Assembly (NCBI GenBank): GCA_016708955.1
Contig: JADJES010000015.1
Span: 1 to 59,689, forward strand
Length of the DNA: 59,689 nt
Source: Nitrosomonas sp.
GTDB taxonomy: Bacteria; Pseudomonadota; Gammaproteobacteria; Burkholderiales; Nitrosomonadaceae
Direction: 5' to 3'
The notes under the pieces are model-generated. The model saw nothing but the letters and a program-made list of their open reading frames with translations, was not told the DNA's origin and ran no database searches. Made by a program: the position numbers and the translations under genes. This document shows, in pieces, positions 28,191 through 37,159 of this stretch. Position 1 is the stretch's first letter, and the number at the start of each line of letters is the position of its first letter.

Positions 28191-28344
28191 CCACACGCCT
28201 TGTTACCTTAGCAGGTGATTATCAACCGGCTTCTCGCTTTCCTATTTCTGCTCTTTTCGTTGAATCTAACCAAACTCAAGAAATACTAATATTTCTTACC
28301 ATTTTCTATTACTATACTGCTCCTTTCTGATCACAAATTAATAC

Positions 28345-31248
28345 ATGCACGATTTTAAGCCCGGTCAGCGTTGGATTTGTGATGCTGATTTGCAATTGGG
28401 TCTTGGTACTGTTCAAACTGTTGAACACCGGATTGTCAGTATCAGCTTTAAGGCAGCGGGCGAAACCCGCTCCTACGCCAAGCTTTCTGCACCGCTGACA
28501 CGTGTTATTTTCAAAGCAGGCGATAGCATCAGCAGTCATGACGGTATTCCATTGAAAGTCATTCGTGTTAATGAGCGTGATGGTTTAATTGTCTACTTGG
28601 GTGAGCGCGAAGGGGGAGACCGGGTTGAACTGGCCGAAGAACAATTAGCGCATCACCTGCAACTGAATCGCCCATCGGAACGTTTGTTTGCGGGCCAATT
28701 TGATCGAAATAAATGGTTCCAGATTCGCTATCAATCTTTGTTGATACGCAACCAACTGGCAAGCAAACCGCTGTATGGATTGGTAGGTACCCGTACCAGT
28801 CTGATCCCGCATCAACTCTATATTGCGCATGAAGTTGCGCGCCGTTATGCGCCGCGTGTTCTGCTGGCTGACGAAGTGGGCCTGGGGAAAACCATTGAAG
28901 CAGGGCTAATACTGCACCAGCAATTGTTGACGGGGCGCGCCGAGCGCGTCCTCATTGTGGTTCCCGAAACCTTGATCCACCAATGGCTGGTGGAAATGCT
29001 GCGGCGCTTCAATCTGCAATTCAGTATCTTCGATGAAGAGCGCTGTTTGTCGCTGGAAGAAAGCGACGAAGACGAAGAAGGCGATAAAGATCAGCAAGGC
29101 GAAAATCCGTTTCAAAGCGAGCAATTGGTGCTGTGCAGCCAGCATTTTCTGCGGCAAAATCCGAAGCGCTTTCAGCAAGCGCTGGAAGGCCGTTGGGATT
29201 TGCTGGTGGTCGACGAAGCGCATCATTTGCACTGGTCGCCACAAGCCGCCAGCTCGCAATACACCATGATCGAGCAATTGGCAATGCGCACCCGCGGCGT
29301 GCTGCTATTGACCGCGACTCCGGAACAATTGGGTAAAGCCAGCCACTACGCCCGCCTGCGTCTGCTCGACCCGCACCGTTTCAGCAGTTTTTCCGAGTTT
29401 ATCACCGAGGAGCAATCCTACGAACCGATCGCCCAAGCGGTCGAAGCCTTGCTCGAAGGCCGGACATTGAACGATGACACTCGCCAGCTCATCGCGGACA
29501 TGCTCGACCCAACCCAAGCGCAAACATTGCTGGCGGAGCTGCAAAACCAGCAAGCCCGGAATAAACTCGCGGAATTATTGCTCGACCGGCACGGCACCGG
29601 GCGCATCCTGTTTCGCAACACCCGCGCGGCGGTCAAAGGATTTCCCGAACGCAAACTGGTGGCCAGTCCGCTGCCGTTACCGGCGGAATACCTGCCAAGC
29701 TTGGTGACGTTTGAAACCACGCCGTTATCCAAGCCGCAATTGCTGCTATGCCCGGAACTGATCTACCAAGTACGATGCGAAGAGGATCAACCATACTGGA
29801 CCGAAATTGACCCGCGCGTGAACTGGCTGATTGCCACGCTCAAGCGAGTGAAACCGGAAAAAGTGCTGGTCATCGCCGCCAATGCGCAAACCGCGCGCGA
29901 TTTGGCGCAAGCGATGAAACAATCGACCGGGCAATTTATCCCGGTATTCCACGAAAGCATGAGTTTGATTGAGCGCGACCGCGCCGCGGCGTTCTTTGCC
30001 GACAAGGAAACCGGCGGGCAAGTGCTGATCTGCTCGGAAATCGGCAGCGAAGGCCGCAATTTCCAGTTTGCGCATCATCTGGTGCTGTTCGATTTGCCGC
30101 TCAATCCCGATCTGCTCGAACAACGTATTGGCCGGTTGGACCGCATCGGCCAGACGGAAACCATCCAAATCCATGTGCCCTATCTGGAAAACAGCGCGCT
30201 CGCGGTAATGTTCCATTGGTATCATGAAGGCTTGAATGCGTTCGAAAAAACCTGCCCAGCCGGTCAAACCGTGTTTGTAAAAGTGGAAGACCCGCTCATC
30301 GCCGCGCTGCATCAACGCCAAACCCAGGCCGAAGCGTTGGCCGGATTGATCGCCGTCACGCAAACGGCACATCAGGCATTGAACGAAGCACTCGAGCGCG
30401 GGCGCGATAAGCTGCTCGAATACAACTCGTTCCGGCCCAGCGCAGCGGAACAGCTCATGCAAGCCGCGCGTGCGCAGGATAACGATCCTCTGCTACCGCA
30501 GTACATGGAAACGGTATTCGATTGCTGCGGCGTGCATATCGAAGACCACCGCAGCGGCAGTTATCTGATCGAACCGAGTGAACACATGAGCATGCCGTTT
30601 CCCGGCTTGCAGGATGAAGGCTCGGTCATCACCTATTCACGCGATGTCGCACTGGCCAACGAGGACATGCACTTCCTGACGTGGGAACACCCGATGGTTA
30701 TCCACGCGATGGAACGCATCCTGAATCATGAAAGCGGTAACGCCGTGGTAGTGGCGCTGAAACACAAACAAGTACAACCCGGCACCTTGCTGCTGGAAAC
30801 CCTGTTTGTGCTCGAAGCAAGCGGACAAAACGTGCAGCAAAGCAACCGCTACCTGCCGCCTGCCGTAATCCGCATTTTGCTGGACGAACAAGGCAACGGC
30901 GACTATCCGTATCTCGACCACGACTCGGTCAATCAGCACCTGCAACCGGTCACGACCGGCATCGCCAAGCAGGTGATCCAACTCAAAGAAGACGCGATCC
31001 GCGAGCTATTAACCGTCAGCGAACAACAAGCCAGCGCGCAAGCGCCGCAACTCATCGCCGAAGCGGAAGCGCGCATCCAGCAAACCTTCACCCCGGAAAT
31101 CGAACGCCTCAAGGCGCTGCAAAAGGTTAACCCGAATGTGCGCGACGAAGAAATTCAATTCTTCGAGCAGCAATTGCAGCAACTGACCGGCGCGCTGAAA
31201 TCCAGCAACCTGCGGCTCGATGCTGTGCGGGTGATTGTGGCGACGTAA
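28345..31248 (+). CDS. rapA: RNA polymerase-associated SNF2 ATPase RapA
   Basis: The product has 967 residues, the length of E. coli RapA (968). The N-terminal Tudor-like part starts FKPGQRWICDADLQLGLGTV. The SNF2 core has Walker A ADEVGLGKTIEAG near 175 and DEAH near 290-293, and the helicase C lobe has EQRIGRLDRIGQTET near 592. It recycles RNA polymerase after termination. The first 500 bp are AT-richer than the rest, which is strikingly GC-rich compared with fnr and hemN upstream. A residue stretch near 235-255 is very acidic (ESDEDEEGDKDQQ). Its 3' third is duplicated, in pieces, at 3908-5055. Confidence 0.95.
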   Translation: MHDFKPGQRWICDADLQLGLGTVQTVEHRIVSISFKAAGETRSYAKLSAPLTRVIFKAGDSISSHDGIPLKVIRVNERDGLIVYLGEREGGDRVELAEEQLAHHLQLNRPSERLFAGQFDRNKWFQIRYQSLLIRNQLASKPLYGLVGTRTSLIPHQLYIAHEVARRYAPRVLLADEVGLGKTIEAGLILHQQLLTGRAERVLIVVPETLIHQWLVEMLRRFNLQFSIFDEERCLSLEESDEDEEGDKDQQGENPFQSEQLVLCSQHFLRQNPKRFQQALEGRWDLLVVDEAHHLHWSPQAASSQYTMIEQLAMRTRGVLLLTATPEQLGKASHYARLRLLDPHRFSSFSEFITEEQSYEPIAQAVEALLEGRTLNDDTRQLIADMLDPTQAQTLLAELQNQQARNKLAELLLDRHGTGRILFRNTRAAVKGFPERKLVASPLPLPAEYLPSLVTFETTPLSKPQLLLCPELIYQVRCEEDQPYWTEIDPRVNWLIATLKRVKPEKVLVIAANAQTARDLAQAMKQSTGQFIPVFHESMSLIERDRAAAFFADKETGGQVLICSEIGSEGRNFQFAHHLVLFDLPLNPDLLEQRIGRLDRIGQTETIQIHVPYLENSALAVMFHWYHEGLNAFEKTCPAGQTVFVKVEDPLIAALHQRQTQAEALAGLIAVTQTAHQALNEALERGRDKLLEYNSFRPSAAEQLMQAARAQDNDPLLPQYMETVFDCCGVHIEDHRSGSYLIEPSEHMSMPFPGLQDEGSVITYSRDVALANEDMHFLTWEHPMVIHAMERILNHESGNAVVVALKHKQVQPGTLLLETLFVLEASGQNVQQSNRYLPPAVIRILLDEQGNGDYPYLDHDSVNQHLQPVTTGIAKQVIQLKEDAIRELLTVSEQQASAQAPQLIAEAEARIQQTFTPEIERLKALQKVNPNVRDEEIQFFEQQLQQLTGALKSSNLRLDAVRVIVAT

Positions 31249-31294
31249 ATTCATCAGAAATTGGCAATGCAAAAAAAGCCACATCAAAAACGGG

Positions 31295-31314
31295 ATTCCC
31301 GCTTTCGCGGGAAT
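31295..31314. repeat. dRS3-like palindrome between rapA and the GIY-YIG gene
   Basis: ATTCCC-GCTTTCGC-GGGAAT is a perfect unit. In the inverted copy the equivalent place (about 2490-2515) is eroded. Confidence 0.75.
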
Positions 31315-31349
31315 GACGAGAGGGCCGGTAATGTCGGTGAGAAGGCGGC

Positions 31350-31652
31350 ATGATGGCTCCGGCTGTGTATTTGCTGGCCAGTCAAAGAAACGGGACGCTC
31401 TACATTGGTGTGACATCGAACCTGATACAACGCATTTGGCAGCATCGCGAAGGTTTGGCGGAAGGTTTTACCAAAAAATATGGGGTTAAAACCCTGGTCT
31501 GGTATGAACAGCACGCTACGATGGAAAGTGCCATTGCCCGGGAAAAGGCATTGAAAAAATGGAACCGCGCCTGGAAATTAAGACTGATTGAAGAAACCAA
31601 TCCGCAGTGGCGGGATCTCTGGCCGGAAATAAATGGAGAGACAGAACCTTAA
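31350..31652 (+). CDS. GIY-YIG endonuclease-like protein
   Basis: The product has 100 residues. The N-terminal VYLLASQRNGTLYIGVTSNL is the GIY-YIG motif in the form typical of small single-domain COG2827 proteins. HREGLAEGFTKKYGVKTLVWYE and the Arg/Glu region AIAREKALKKWNR follow. These proteins are presumed structure-specific nucleases of unclear role. The TAA stop (31650-31652) is contributed by the end of the MITE-like element that begins at 31649. A broken copy is at 2160-2460. Confidence 0.9.
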   Translation: MMAPAVYLLASQRNGTLYIGVTSNLIQRIWQHREGLAEGFTKKYGVKTLVWYEQHATMESAIAREKALKKWNRAWKLRLIEETNPQWRDLWPEINGETEP

Positions 31653-31766
31653 GGAAACTCTGAATAACTCGCATTTGTCATTCCGAACGCAGTGAGGAAT
31701 CTTTGGCAATCAATACCATAGATTTCTCGCTACGCTCGAAATGACAGTTATTCAGAGTTTCCTTAA
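31649..31766. mobile_element. MITE-like element, copy 2 (best preserved)
   Basis: The element has 118 bp with perfect 21-bp inverted ends, TTAAGGAAACTCTGAATAAC-T and its inverse. The interior also folds on itself: TCATTCCGA near 31678 pairs with TCGAAATGA near 31736. No coding capacity. Confidence 0.85.
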
Positions 31767-31787
31767 CCTCTCCGTCCTTCTACTGCA

Positions 31788-31912
31788 ACATTTCATCATT
31801 CCCCCACACCTCTACAACCCATCATCCCCCACACCCCTACAACCCGTCACGCACCCGCACCGCTACAACCCGTCATCCACCCGCACCGCTACAACTCGTC
31901 ATCTCCGCACAC
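31788..31912. repeat. C-rich minisatellite, about 26-bp unit
   Basis: This is the complement of the array at 1912-2029, with four to five units around a CCGCACCGCTACAACCCGTC core. No spacers are present. Confidence 0.8.
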
Positions 31913-31922
31913 ATACCTCGTC

Positions 31923-31995
31923 ATCCCCGCGAAGGCGGGGATCCAGAACCACCGGATGCGCTTCCGCGACTGGATTCCCGCCTGAATGCGGGAAT
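31923..31995. repeat. Two dRS3-like palindromes
   Basis: Units lie at 31923-31942 (ATCCCC form) and 31974-31995 (ATTCCC form with two extra central bases). They are the counterpart of 1814-1884. Confidence 0.8.
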
Positions 31996-32017
31996 GACGG
32001 AGAGAAAAGTGGCTGCC

Positions 32018-32600
32018 TCAATCGCTGGCGATTTCCAGTGGCGGCAGGGCGTTGACGATCTTCATCGTCTCCAGGCTCACGGTCACTACGCGCATGAACA
32101 ATCCCAGCGGATAGCGCGGGTTGCCTATCGTTTCAATCGCCCAGTCGTTGGCGTCGTTGACAATGCCGCTGTCCTTGTCGGTTTTCACGCATTGGCGCTC
32201 CACCACCCAATCCAGCGCGGGCTTGCCGTTGACCACGTAGTCGTAGGCTTCGGGCGGGATGCCGCTGACGGTGATATGCGCGTTGTAGATCAGCCGGGTC
32301 AGGTCTTTTTTGCCATCGGTTTTCGGCACTTTCATCTTTTCCACGCGCCAAAAACCCTCCCGCTCGTCATTCCCGCGCAGGCGGGAATCCAGCGGCTTGG
32401 GATCGCCAAGATTGAACACCTTTCCATCGGCGCCCAGCACCTTGGCGTCCTGGTATATCGGCACGGTTTCATAATTCAGGTGCAGCTCGGCCAGCTTGCG
32501 TCCGGCTTGGGAGAACGCCCAGAAGTCAACGGCGGATTTCACGCACGGGATGCGCGGCAGTTCCTTGCTCAGGTTGTCGGCGTAGCGTTCGCGGTAATCC
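32018..32600 (-). pseudogene. Type ISP restriction-modification enzyme, C-terminal fragment, second copy
   Basis: On the minus strand an open frame of about 190 codons reads DYRERYADNLSKELPRI near 32600 and continues KSAVDFWAFSQAGRKLAEL to the stop at 32018. It matches the terminal part of the remnant at 1-1764 and is less decayed. It lacks everything upstream of about 32600, so it cannot be functional. The palindromic unit at 32369-32388 is inserted in frame (PLDSRLRGNDER). Upstream of 32600 the sequence is unrelated. Confidence 0.8.
32369..32388. repeat. dRS3-like palindrome inside the restriction-gene fragment
   Basis: A perfect ATTCCC-N8-GGGAAT unit at the position equivalent to 1371-1390, in frame with the surrounding coding sequence. 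Confidence 0.8.
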
Positions 32601-32701
32601 TTCCTCCTGTGTTAAACCTCGCTCGCTATCCAGGATGTCATCAAGACGTACGATAGGCACAGTTCGATGCATTGAATAATCTCCATGATATGGAAATAAT
32701 G

Positions 32702-32727
32702 ACTAAACCGCCTTTCGGCGGTTTAGT
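32702..32727. terminator. Hairpin at the right edge of the second accessory zone
   Basis: A perfect 11-bp stem ACTAAACCGCC / GGCGGTTTAGT has a TTTC loop. No long U tract. The 200 bp between 32657 and 32863 contain nothing else recognisable. Confidence 0.5.
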
Positions 32728-32863
32728 TGCCCCCCGGCAAACCATCGGAAGACCGATTCTACTAGGGGAGTAGTTTTTTAACAGCTGACTGTTATGAGAT
32801 GAGAACGATCACCAATGCTTGGCTATGTCCTTTTCACGTAAACCTCAACTGTTGCTTCTGGGA

Positions 32864-33163
32864 TTAATCGTTCTCAACCTTGATGAGCTTTCCGTCTTCA
32901 CCGACCTTAATTTCAATCTTCTTACCGTCGGAATTTTTTACCTTTGCTTCATAAACCGTAATTGATTTACCATCCTTTGTCTTTGTTTCCTTCTCTATTT
33001 CCTCAATTTTTCCGCCCCCTGCGTTTTCTGTAATGGTTTTCTGAACTACAGCAGGAACGCTAGACCATTGTACTTTCTCTTCCTTTCCACCTGCAAAACT
33101 TGATGCTGCAAATATCATTGCCATCGGTAACGCAACTATTAAAAGAAGTGTTTTAGTATTCAT
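32864..33163 (-). CDS. PepSY-like periplasmic protein
   Basis: The product has 99 residues. The signal peptide (1-24, ending SSFAGG) is followed by one PepSY-like module: VPAVVQKTITENAGGGKIEEIEKE, then strands KSITVYEAKVK and KKIEIKVGEDGKLIK. Such small secreted proteins are often inhibitors or ligand binders, and function here is unknown. Its 3' neighbours are unrelated. The M4 peptidase remnant lies divergently to its right; since PepSY modules occur in M4 propeptides, the proximity may be meaningful, but that is inference. Confidence 0.75.
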   Translation of the reverse strand: MNTKTLLLIVALPMAMIFAASSFAGGKEEKVQWSSVPAVVQKTITENAGGGKIEEIEKETKTKDGKSITVYEAKVKNSDGKKIEIKVGEDGKLIKVEND

Positions 33164-33367
33164 TGTTGATCCTTATCTTATTTAGTTTAAAAAATGGAAA
33201 TTTCCACAAATAGAAGATAACTTTCAAATAAGAAATAATCTGTGCGGCTGCGCACATAACAAAAGATAGAACAAGTCGCGATAATAATCACTGCATGTGT
33301 TTTCTGCAGCAGGATTATAAGATCCAGTGAAAACTGCCACTTGGAATTATTCAAGAGCAGCCATTCT

Positions 33368-34194
33368 GACCACTATAAACTTGCTAGGAACGCTGGTAGT
33401 TCTGAAGGCCAGGGCCCAGCCGGTGATATTGCGGCAGATGAAGGGCTTGGAGCAACGTTTGATTTTTTGAACAGATTTTTGATCGAAATTCGATAGACAA
33501 TTCTGAAATGCTGCTCACTGCTACGGTACATTTTGGTAAAGATTACAATAATGCTTTCTGGAACTCGGTTCAGATGGTTTTCGGCGATGGGGATGGTCAA
33601 ATTTTCAATCGGTTTACCATCGCGTTGGATGTGATTGGCCACGAGCTTGCTCATGGCGTTACCGAAGACGAATCAAGATTGTAATATTTTAATCAATCAG
33701 GTGCGCTGAATGAATCATGTCCGGTGTATTCGGCTCTTTAATCAAGCAATTTGTCAAAAAGCAAACTGCCGATCAAGCTGACTGGCTTATTGGTGAAGGG
33801 TAATTGGCTGCAGGAATTAACGGCGTCGCATCGCGTTCAATGAAAGACCCTGGCTCGGCATTTGATGATCCGATTTTGGGAAAAGATCCGCAACCCAAGC
33901 ATATGAAGGACTTTGTCCAAACATTTGACGATAATGACGGGGTTCATATTAACTCAGGAATACCGAATCACGCCTTTTACCAGGTAGCTACTCGAATAGG
34001 CGGCCACGCTTGGGAAAAAGTAGGCCGTATTTGGTACGATGCTTTGCGTGATGATCGTTAGACCCAATAGGGGATTTAAACGCTTCGCAAAAATCACAAA
34101 TGATATTGCCGGCCGGATTTACGGCCTAAAAAGTGCCGAGCAGCAAGCGGTTCGTGGGGGATGGCCGGCAGTCGGAATCGCGGCCTGGCGCGAG
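33368..34194 (+). pseudogene. M4 (thermolysin/protealysin-like) metallopeptidase remnant
   Basis: Catalytic-domain blocks of an M4 peptidase run in order through several frames: DHYKLARNAGSSEG (33368), GDIAADEGLGATFDF (33422), the zinc motif HELAH (33640-33654) with a downstream Glu in GVTEDES, then SMKDPGSAFDDPILG and HINSGIPNHAFYQVA with the late catalytic His. Frameshifts occur near 33478 and 33710 and a stop near 33680. The propeptide and N-terminus are missing. It ends just before the emfourin-like gene at 34213, the known protealysin-inhibitor arrangement. Confidence 0.85.
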
Positions 34195-34212
34195 AAACGA
34201 AGGAGATATACG

Positions 34213-34623
34213 GTGCGAATCGAATTTTCTCAGGCGGGTGGGATTGTTTATTTCCCCGGTTTAAATAAACCCATCACGGTTGAAGTCGATCAGCTCGATG
34301 TAAAAGATGCAGAAGAACTTAAACGATTAGTTGATGCGAGTCATTTCTTCGATCTGCCTGCCGCAATCGGTTTGCCAGTAAAGGGGATGGCAGATTATCA
34401 ATTTTACACCTTGGCCATTTCAGATAACGATCGTCAACACAGTGTCCGGATCCTTGTGCCTGTCGAGGATCCGGCGCTTCTGGATTTGATTCAGGCCATT
34501 CATAATATCCTTAACTCTGCACCCACGGCAATCCGGCGGCCTTCCAGCCGGAAATTTTACCCCGCTGGCCGTTTTCATCCCTATCACCCTCAAAACCTTC
34601 TAAAATGTTGTAACAGTCAGTAA
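34213..34623 (+). CDS. Emfourin-like M4 peptidase inhibitor
   Basis: The product has 136 residues from GTG at 34213, which follows a very strong AAGGAGA site by 6 bases. The first 100 residues resemble emfourin, the protein inhibitor encoded next to protealysin-type M4 peptidases: RIEFSQAGGIVYFPGLNKP, ASHFFDLPAAIG and DYQFYTLAISDNDRQHSV. The last 35 residues (from about 34515) look unnatural, rich in Arg/Pro/Tyr, and run through the antisense of the rhodanese gene, so the native stop was probably lost. It appears intact while its target peptidase is broken. Confidence 0.75.
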   Translation: MRIEFSQAGGIVYFPGLNKPITVEVDQLDVKDAEELKRLVDASHFFDLPAAIGLPVKGMADYQFYTLAISDNDRQHSVRILVPVEDPALLDLIQAIHNILNSAPTAIRRPSSRKFYPAGRFHPYHPQNLLKCCNSQ

Positions 34624-34963
34624 AGCCGGTCTGACTGGCCATTATAGCGGCTTGGTTCGAGCGTGAGCCGCTACGACAGATGAATAACACAGGTAGTTTT
34701 TTATCGACTTGCCCTGCCAGTTGATCGAGAAAACCAAGGCTGGGTTGCATGGAAGGATATGAACGCAATTCGATTTCCGTTGCACCGGGAATGCGCCCGA
34801 CCCAATCCAGTTCAGCACGGGATCGTACATCCACCAATTGTGCCTGGGCAGATTCTTGTAAGACGCGATACGCTTCGATGGGAAGCAATGCACCCTTGTA
34901 GGGAAGCTCCATTTCTTCGGCGCGTTGTTGCGCCTTTTCCAGTATAGCTGCGGTAGTTTCCAT
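34511..34963 (-). CDS. Rhodanese-like sulfurtransferase
   Basis: The product has 150 residues. A rhodanese fold spans about 25-140 with the family blocks LVDVRSRAELDWVGRIPGA and the active-site loop CRSGSRS (persulfide-forming Cys near 96), followed by GFTDCYNILEGFEGD. It transfers sulfane sulfur or handles thiols in the cytosol. Its 3' end overlaps the tail of the emfourin-like gene on the other strand by about 113 bp. It is divergent from rluF. Confidence 0.9.
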   Translation of the reverse strand: METTAAILEKAQQRAEEMELPYKGALLPIEAYRVLQESAQAQLVDVRSRAELDWVGRIPGATEIELRSYPSMQPSLGFLDQLAGQVDKKLPVLFICRSGSRSNQAAIMASQTGFTDCYNILEGFEGDRDENGQRGKISGWKAAGLPWVQS

Positions 34964-35072
34964 AAAATGATCCTGGTGATGTTAATAAAAATGATCTGTT
35001 GATTCCCTTTATAATAGGCGTAATGCCAACCTCGCACTTATTCTTTGTATTTCCCAATATTATAGCTGCTTC

Positions 35073-35804
35073 ATGGAAAAAATTCGTTTATCTAAACTGA
35101 TGTCTGAACAAGGCATATGCTCGCGCCGGGAAGCGGATCGCTATATCGAGCTGGGCTGGGTGTTTGTCGATGGCATACAGATTTCTGAGCTGGGAACAAA
35201 AATTTATCCCACGCAGAAAATCAAACTGAACAGAGCGGCACAATCGCAGCAGACCAGCTTGGTTACGCTAATACTCAACAAGCCCATCGGTTATGTTTCG
35301 GGACAACCGGAACCGGGCTACCGGCCCGCTGTTGTATTGATCAAACCGGAAAATCAGTTTATCAATCCGCAATCCACCAAGCGCTTTCAACCTGCGCATT
35401 TGAAAAATCTGGCGCCAGCCGGGCGGCTGGATATTGATTCCCAAGGCTTGCTGATCCTGACGCAGGATGGCCGTATTGCAAAGCAATTGATCGGCGCGGA
35501 CTCTGAAATTGAAAAAGAATATCTGGTGCGGGTCGAAGGCGCTTTGCCGAAAGATAAGCTGGCGTTGCTGAATCATGGGCTAAGTCTGGACGGCAAGGCG
35601 TTAAAACCGGCGCAAGTGAGCTGGCAAAATCAAAATCAATTGCGCTTCATTCTGCAGGAAGGCAAAAAACGCCAGATCCGCCGCATGTGTGAGCTGGTAA
35701 ATCTGAAAGTAACCGGCTTGAAACGAGTGCGTATCGGCAACATTGGATTGCGGGATTTACCGGAAGGAAAGTGGCGTTATTTGCAAGATGGTGAGAATTT
35801 TTAG
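35073..35804 (+). CDS. rluF: 23S rRNA pseudouridine synthase RluF-like
   Basis: The product has 243 residues. An N-terminal S4 RNA-binding domain (IRLSKLMSEQGICSRREADRYI) precedes the RsuA/RluF-type catalytic domain with the active-site Asp in GRLDIDSQGLLILTQDG and the EGKKRQIRRMC motif. RluF modifies U2604 of 23S rRNA in E. coli; the S4 domain and the RPAV insertion favour RluF over RluE or RsuA. It stands alone, divergent from the rhodanese gene, 110 bp apart. Confidence 0.85.
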   Translation: MEKIRLSKLMSEQGICSRREADRYIELGWVFVDGIQISELGTKIYPTQKIKLNRAAQSQQTSLVTLILNKPIGYVSGQPEPGYRPAVVLIKPENQFINPQSTKRFQPAHLKNLAPAGRLDIDSQGLLILTQDGRIAKQLIGADSEIEKEYLVRVEGALPKDKLALLNHGLSLDGKALKPAQVSWQNQNQLRFILQEGKKRQIRRMCELVNLKVTGLKRVRIGNIGLRDLPEGKWRYLQDGENF

Positions 35805-35870
35805 TATGGTATTTTGCCTTCACCGTAATTTCTAAAAATTTCATTAATTCCTTTCTTGCGAGGATAGGCG

Positions 35871-37043
35871 ATGGACGAATCAAAAATGATTTCCTCGGTA
35901 AAGCAGCAGTATGAGGCATTGCCGTACCCTCCCAGAAACCCGGAAGATGAGAAAGTCCGGTTGTTGCGCACAGTGGGCGATTCCCTGAGTGAGTTGAATC
36001 ATTGCTGTTTCAAGGGGCAAAGAAATTTTAACCAAAATTTCCGTTGCCTGGTCGCCGGCGGCGGAACAGGAGACAGTGTCATTAACCTGGCTGAACAATT
36101 GCGCGAGACTTCGGCGGAAATCGTTTATCTGGATATGTCTGCGGCATCGCGCCGTATTGCCGAACAGCGTGCCGCAGTCCGCGGATTGAACAATATCACC
36201 TGGCTGACCGAATCCTTATTATCCATCCCGGAACTGGGCATCGGACAATTTGATTACATTAACTGCTCAGGAGTGTTACATCACTTAAGCGATCCTCAGG
36301 AAGGCGCGCGCGCACTCGCAAGTGTTCTGAAGGATGACGGCGCTATTTATCTGATGTTGTATGCCGAGTATGGCAGGCACTCCATCTATTTACTGCAGAC
36401 TTTATTCCGGGAAATGATTCCGCAACACCTGAGCATTCCGGAAAAAGTGATCCTAGCGCGCCGCATTATCGGCGCTTTGCCTATCGATCATGCCTTTATC
36501 AAAGACTTGGATAAATGGGCCAATGAGATTACAGCCAGTGGATACGGCGATTCAGGCCTGTATGATTTGCTGCTGCATAGCGTTGACCGGTGTTATAACG
36601 TCAATGAAGTCTATGCACTTGCCGCGGCGGCAGAATTAAAGCTTGTGACCTTTCTTGGGCCGAATAAACGATTTTACGATCCGGCTCAACTGGTTGCCGA
36701 TCAGAGTATTCGGTTGCTGTGGCGTGAAAAAAATATCCAAGAACAGCAATCCCTTGCAGAAAAACTGTTTTCCAATCATATCAAGCATCAGTTTTACCTC
36801 TCTCGACAAGCGTCTTGTACGGCTTCCATGGACGATGAAGACAATGCGATTATTCTTGAGCACGAGCTTGCAAATCAAAATATGGCCATCCACGACGCGA
36901 TAAAACCAGAGGAAACGCTTAGCATTACTTTTACGATTAACAATGAAAAAACAGTTTTTCAGATAATGGGCAATAAAGTCAATAAAGCTTGCTTCCGGTA
37001 TATGGATGGAAAAACCCCATTAGCAGTATTATTCGCAAAGTAA
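35871..37043 (+). CDS. Class I SAM-dependent methyltransferase
   Basis: The product has 390 residues. Motif I (CLVAGGGTGDSV, about 59-70) and motif IV-like INCSGVLHHLSDP show a Rossmann methyltransferase with an N-terminal helical segment (KQQYEALPYPP). The last 100 residues form a separate domain lacking clear similarity. The substrate cannot be told from sequence. AGGATAGGCG precedes the ATG. No obvious operon partner is present: the upstream gene is rluF and the downstream is DUF2835, each with its own spacing. Confidence 0.8.
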   Translation: MDESKMISSVKQQYEALPYPPRNPEDEKVRLLRTVGDSLSELNHCCFKGQRNFNQNFRCLVAGGGTGDSVINLAEQLRETSAEIVYLDMSAASRRIAEQRAAVRGLNNITWLTESLLSIPELGIGQFDYINCSGVLHHLSDPQEGARALASVLKDDGAIYLMLYAEYGRHSIYLLQTLFREMIPQHLSIPEKVILARRIIGALPIDHAFIKDLDKWANEITASGYGDSGLYDLLLHSVDRCYNVNEVYALAAAAELKLVTFLGPNKRFYDPAQLVADQSIRLLWREKNIQEQQSLAEKLFSNHIKHQFYLSRQASCTASMDDEDNAIILEHELANQNMAIHDAIKPEETLSITFTINNEKTVFQIMGNKVNKACFRYMDGKTPLAVLFAK

Positions 37044-37159
37044 AAATGAAGTGCGGTGCCAGTGAGCAAAAAATTCGATTGGAATTGCGATCCATTTTTG
37101 AAGATCTTTATCCCATGGGCTGCATCTATCTTCAACGGCCATAAATCGTATGTTCGCCC

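Noticed and set aside
29746..30462. Long minus-strand open frame opposite rapA
   Set aside because: It mirrors the rapA coding sequence and has no family similarity or ribosome-binding site.
32702..32727. dRS3 or IS605 end at the AAACCGCC hairpin
   Set aside because: It does not share the dRS3 form or the IS200 end sequence; treated as a simple hairpin.
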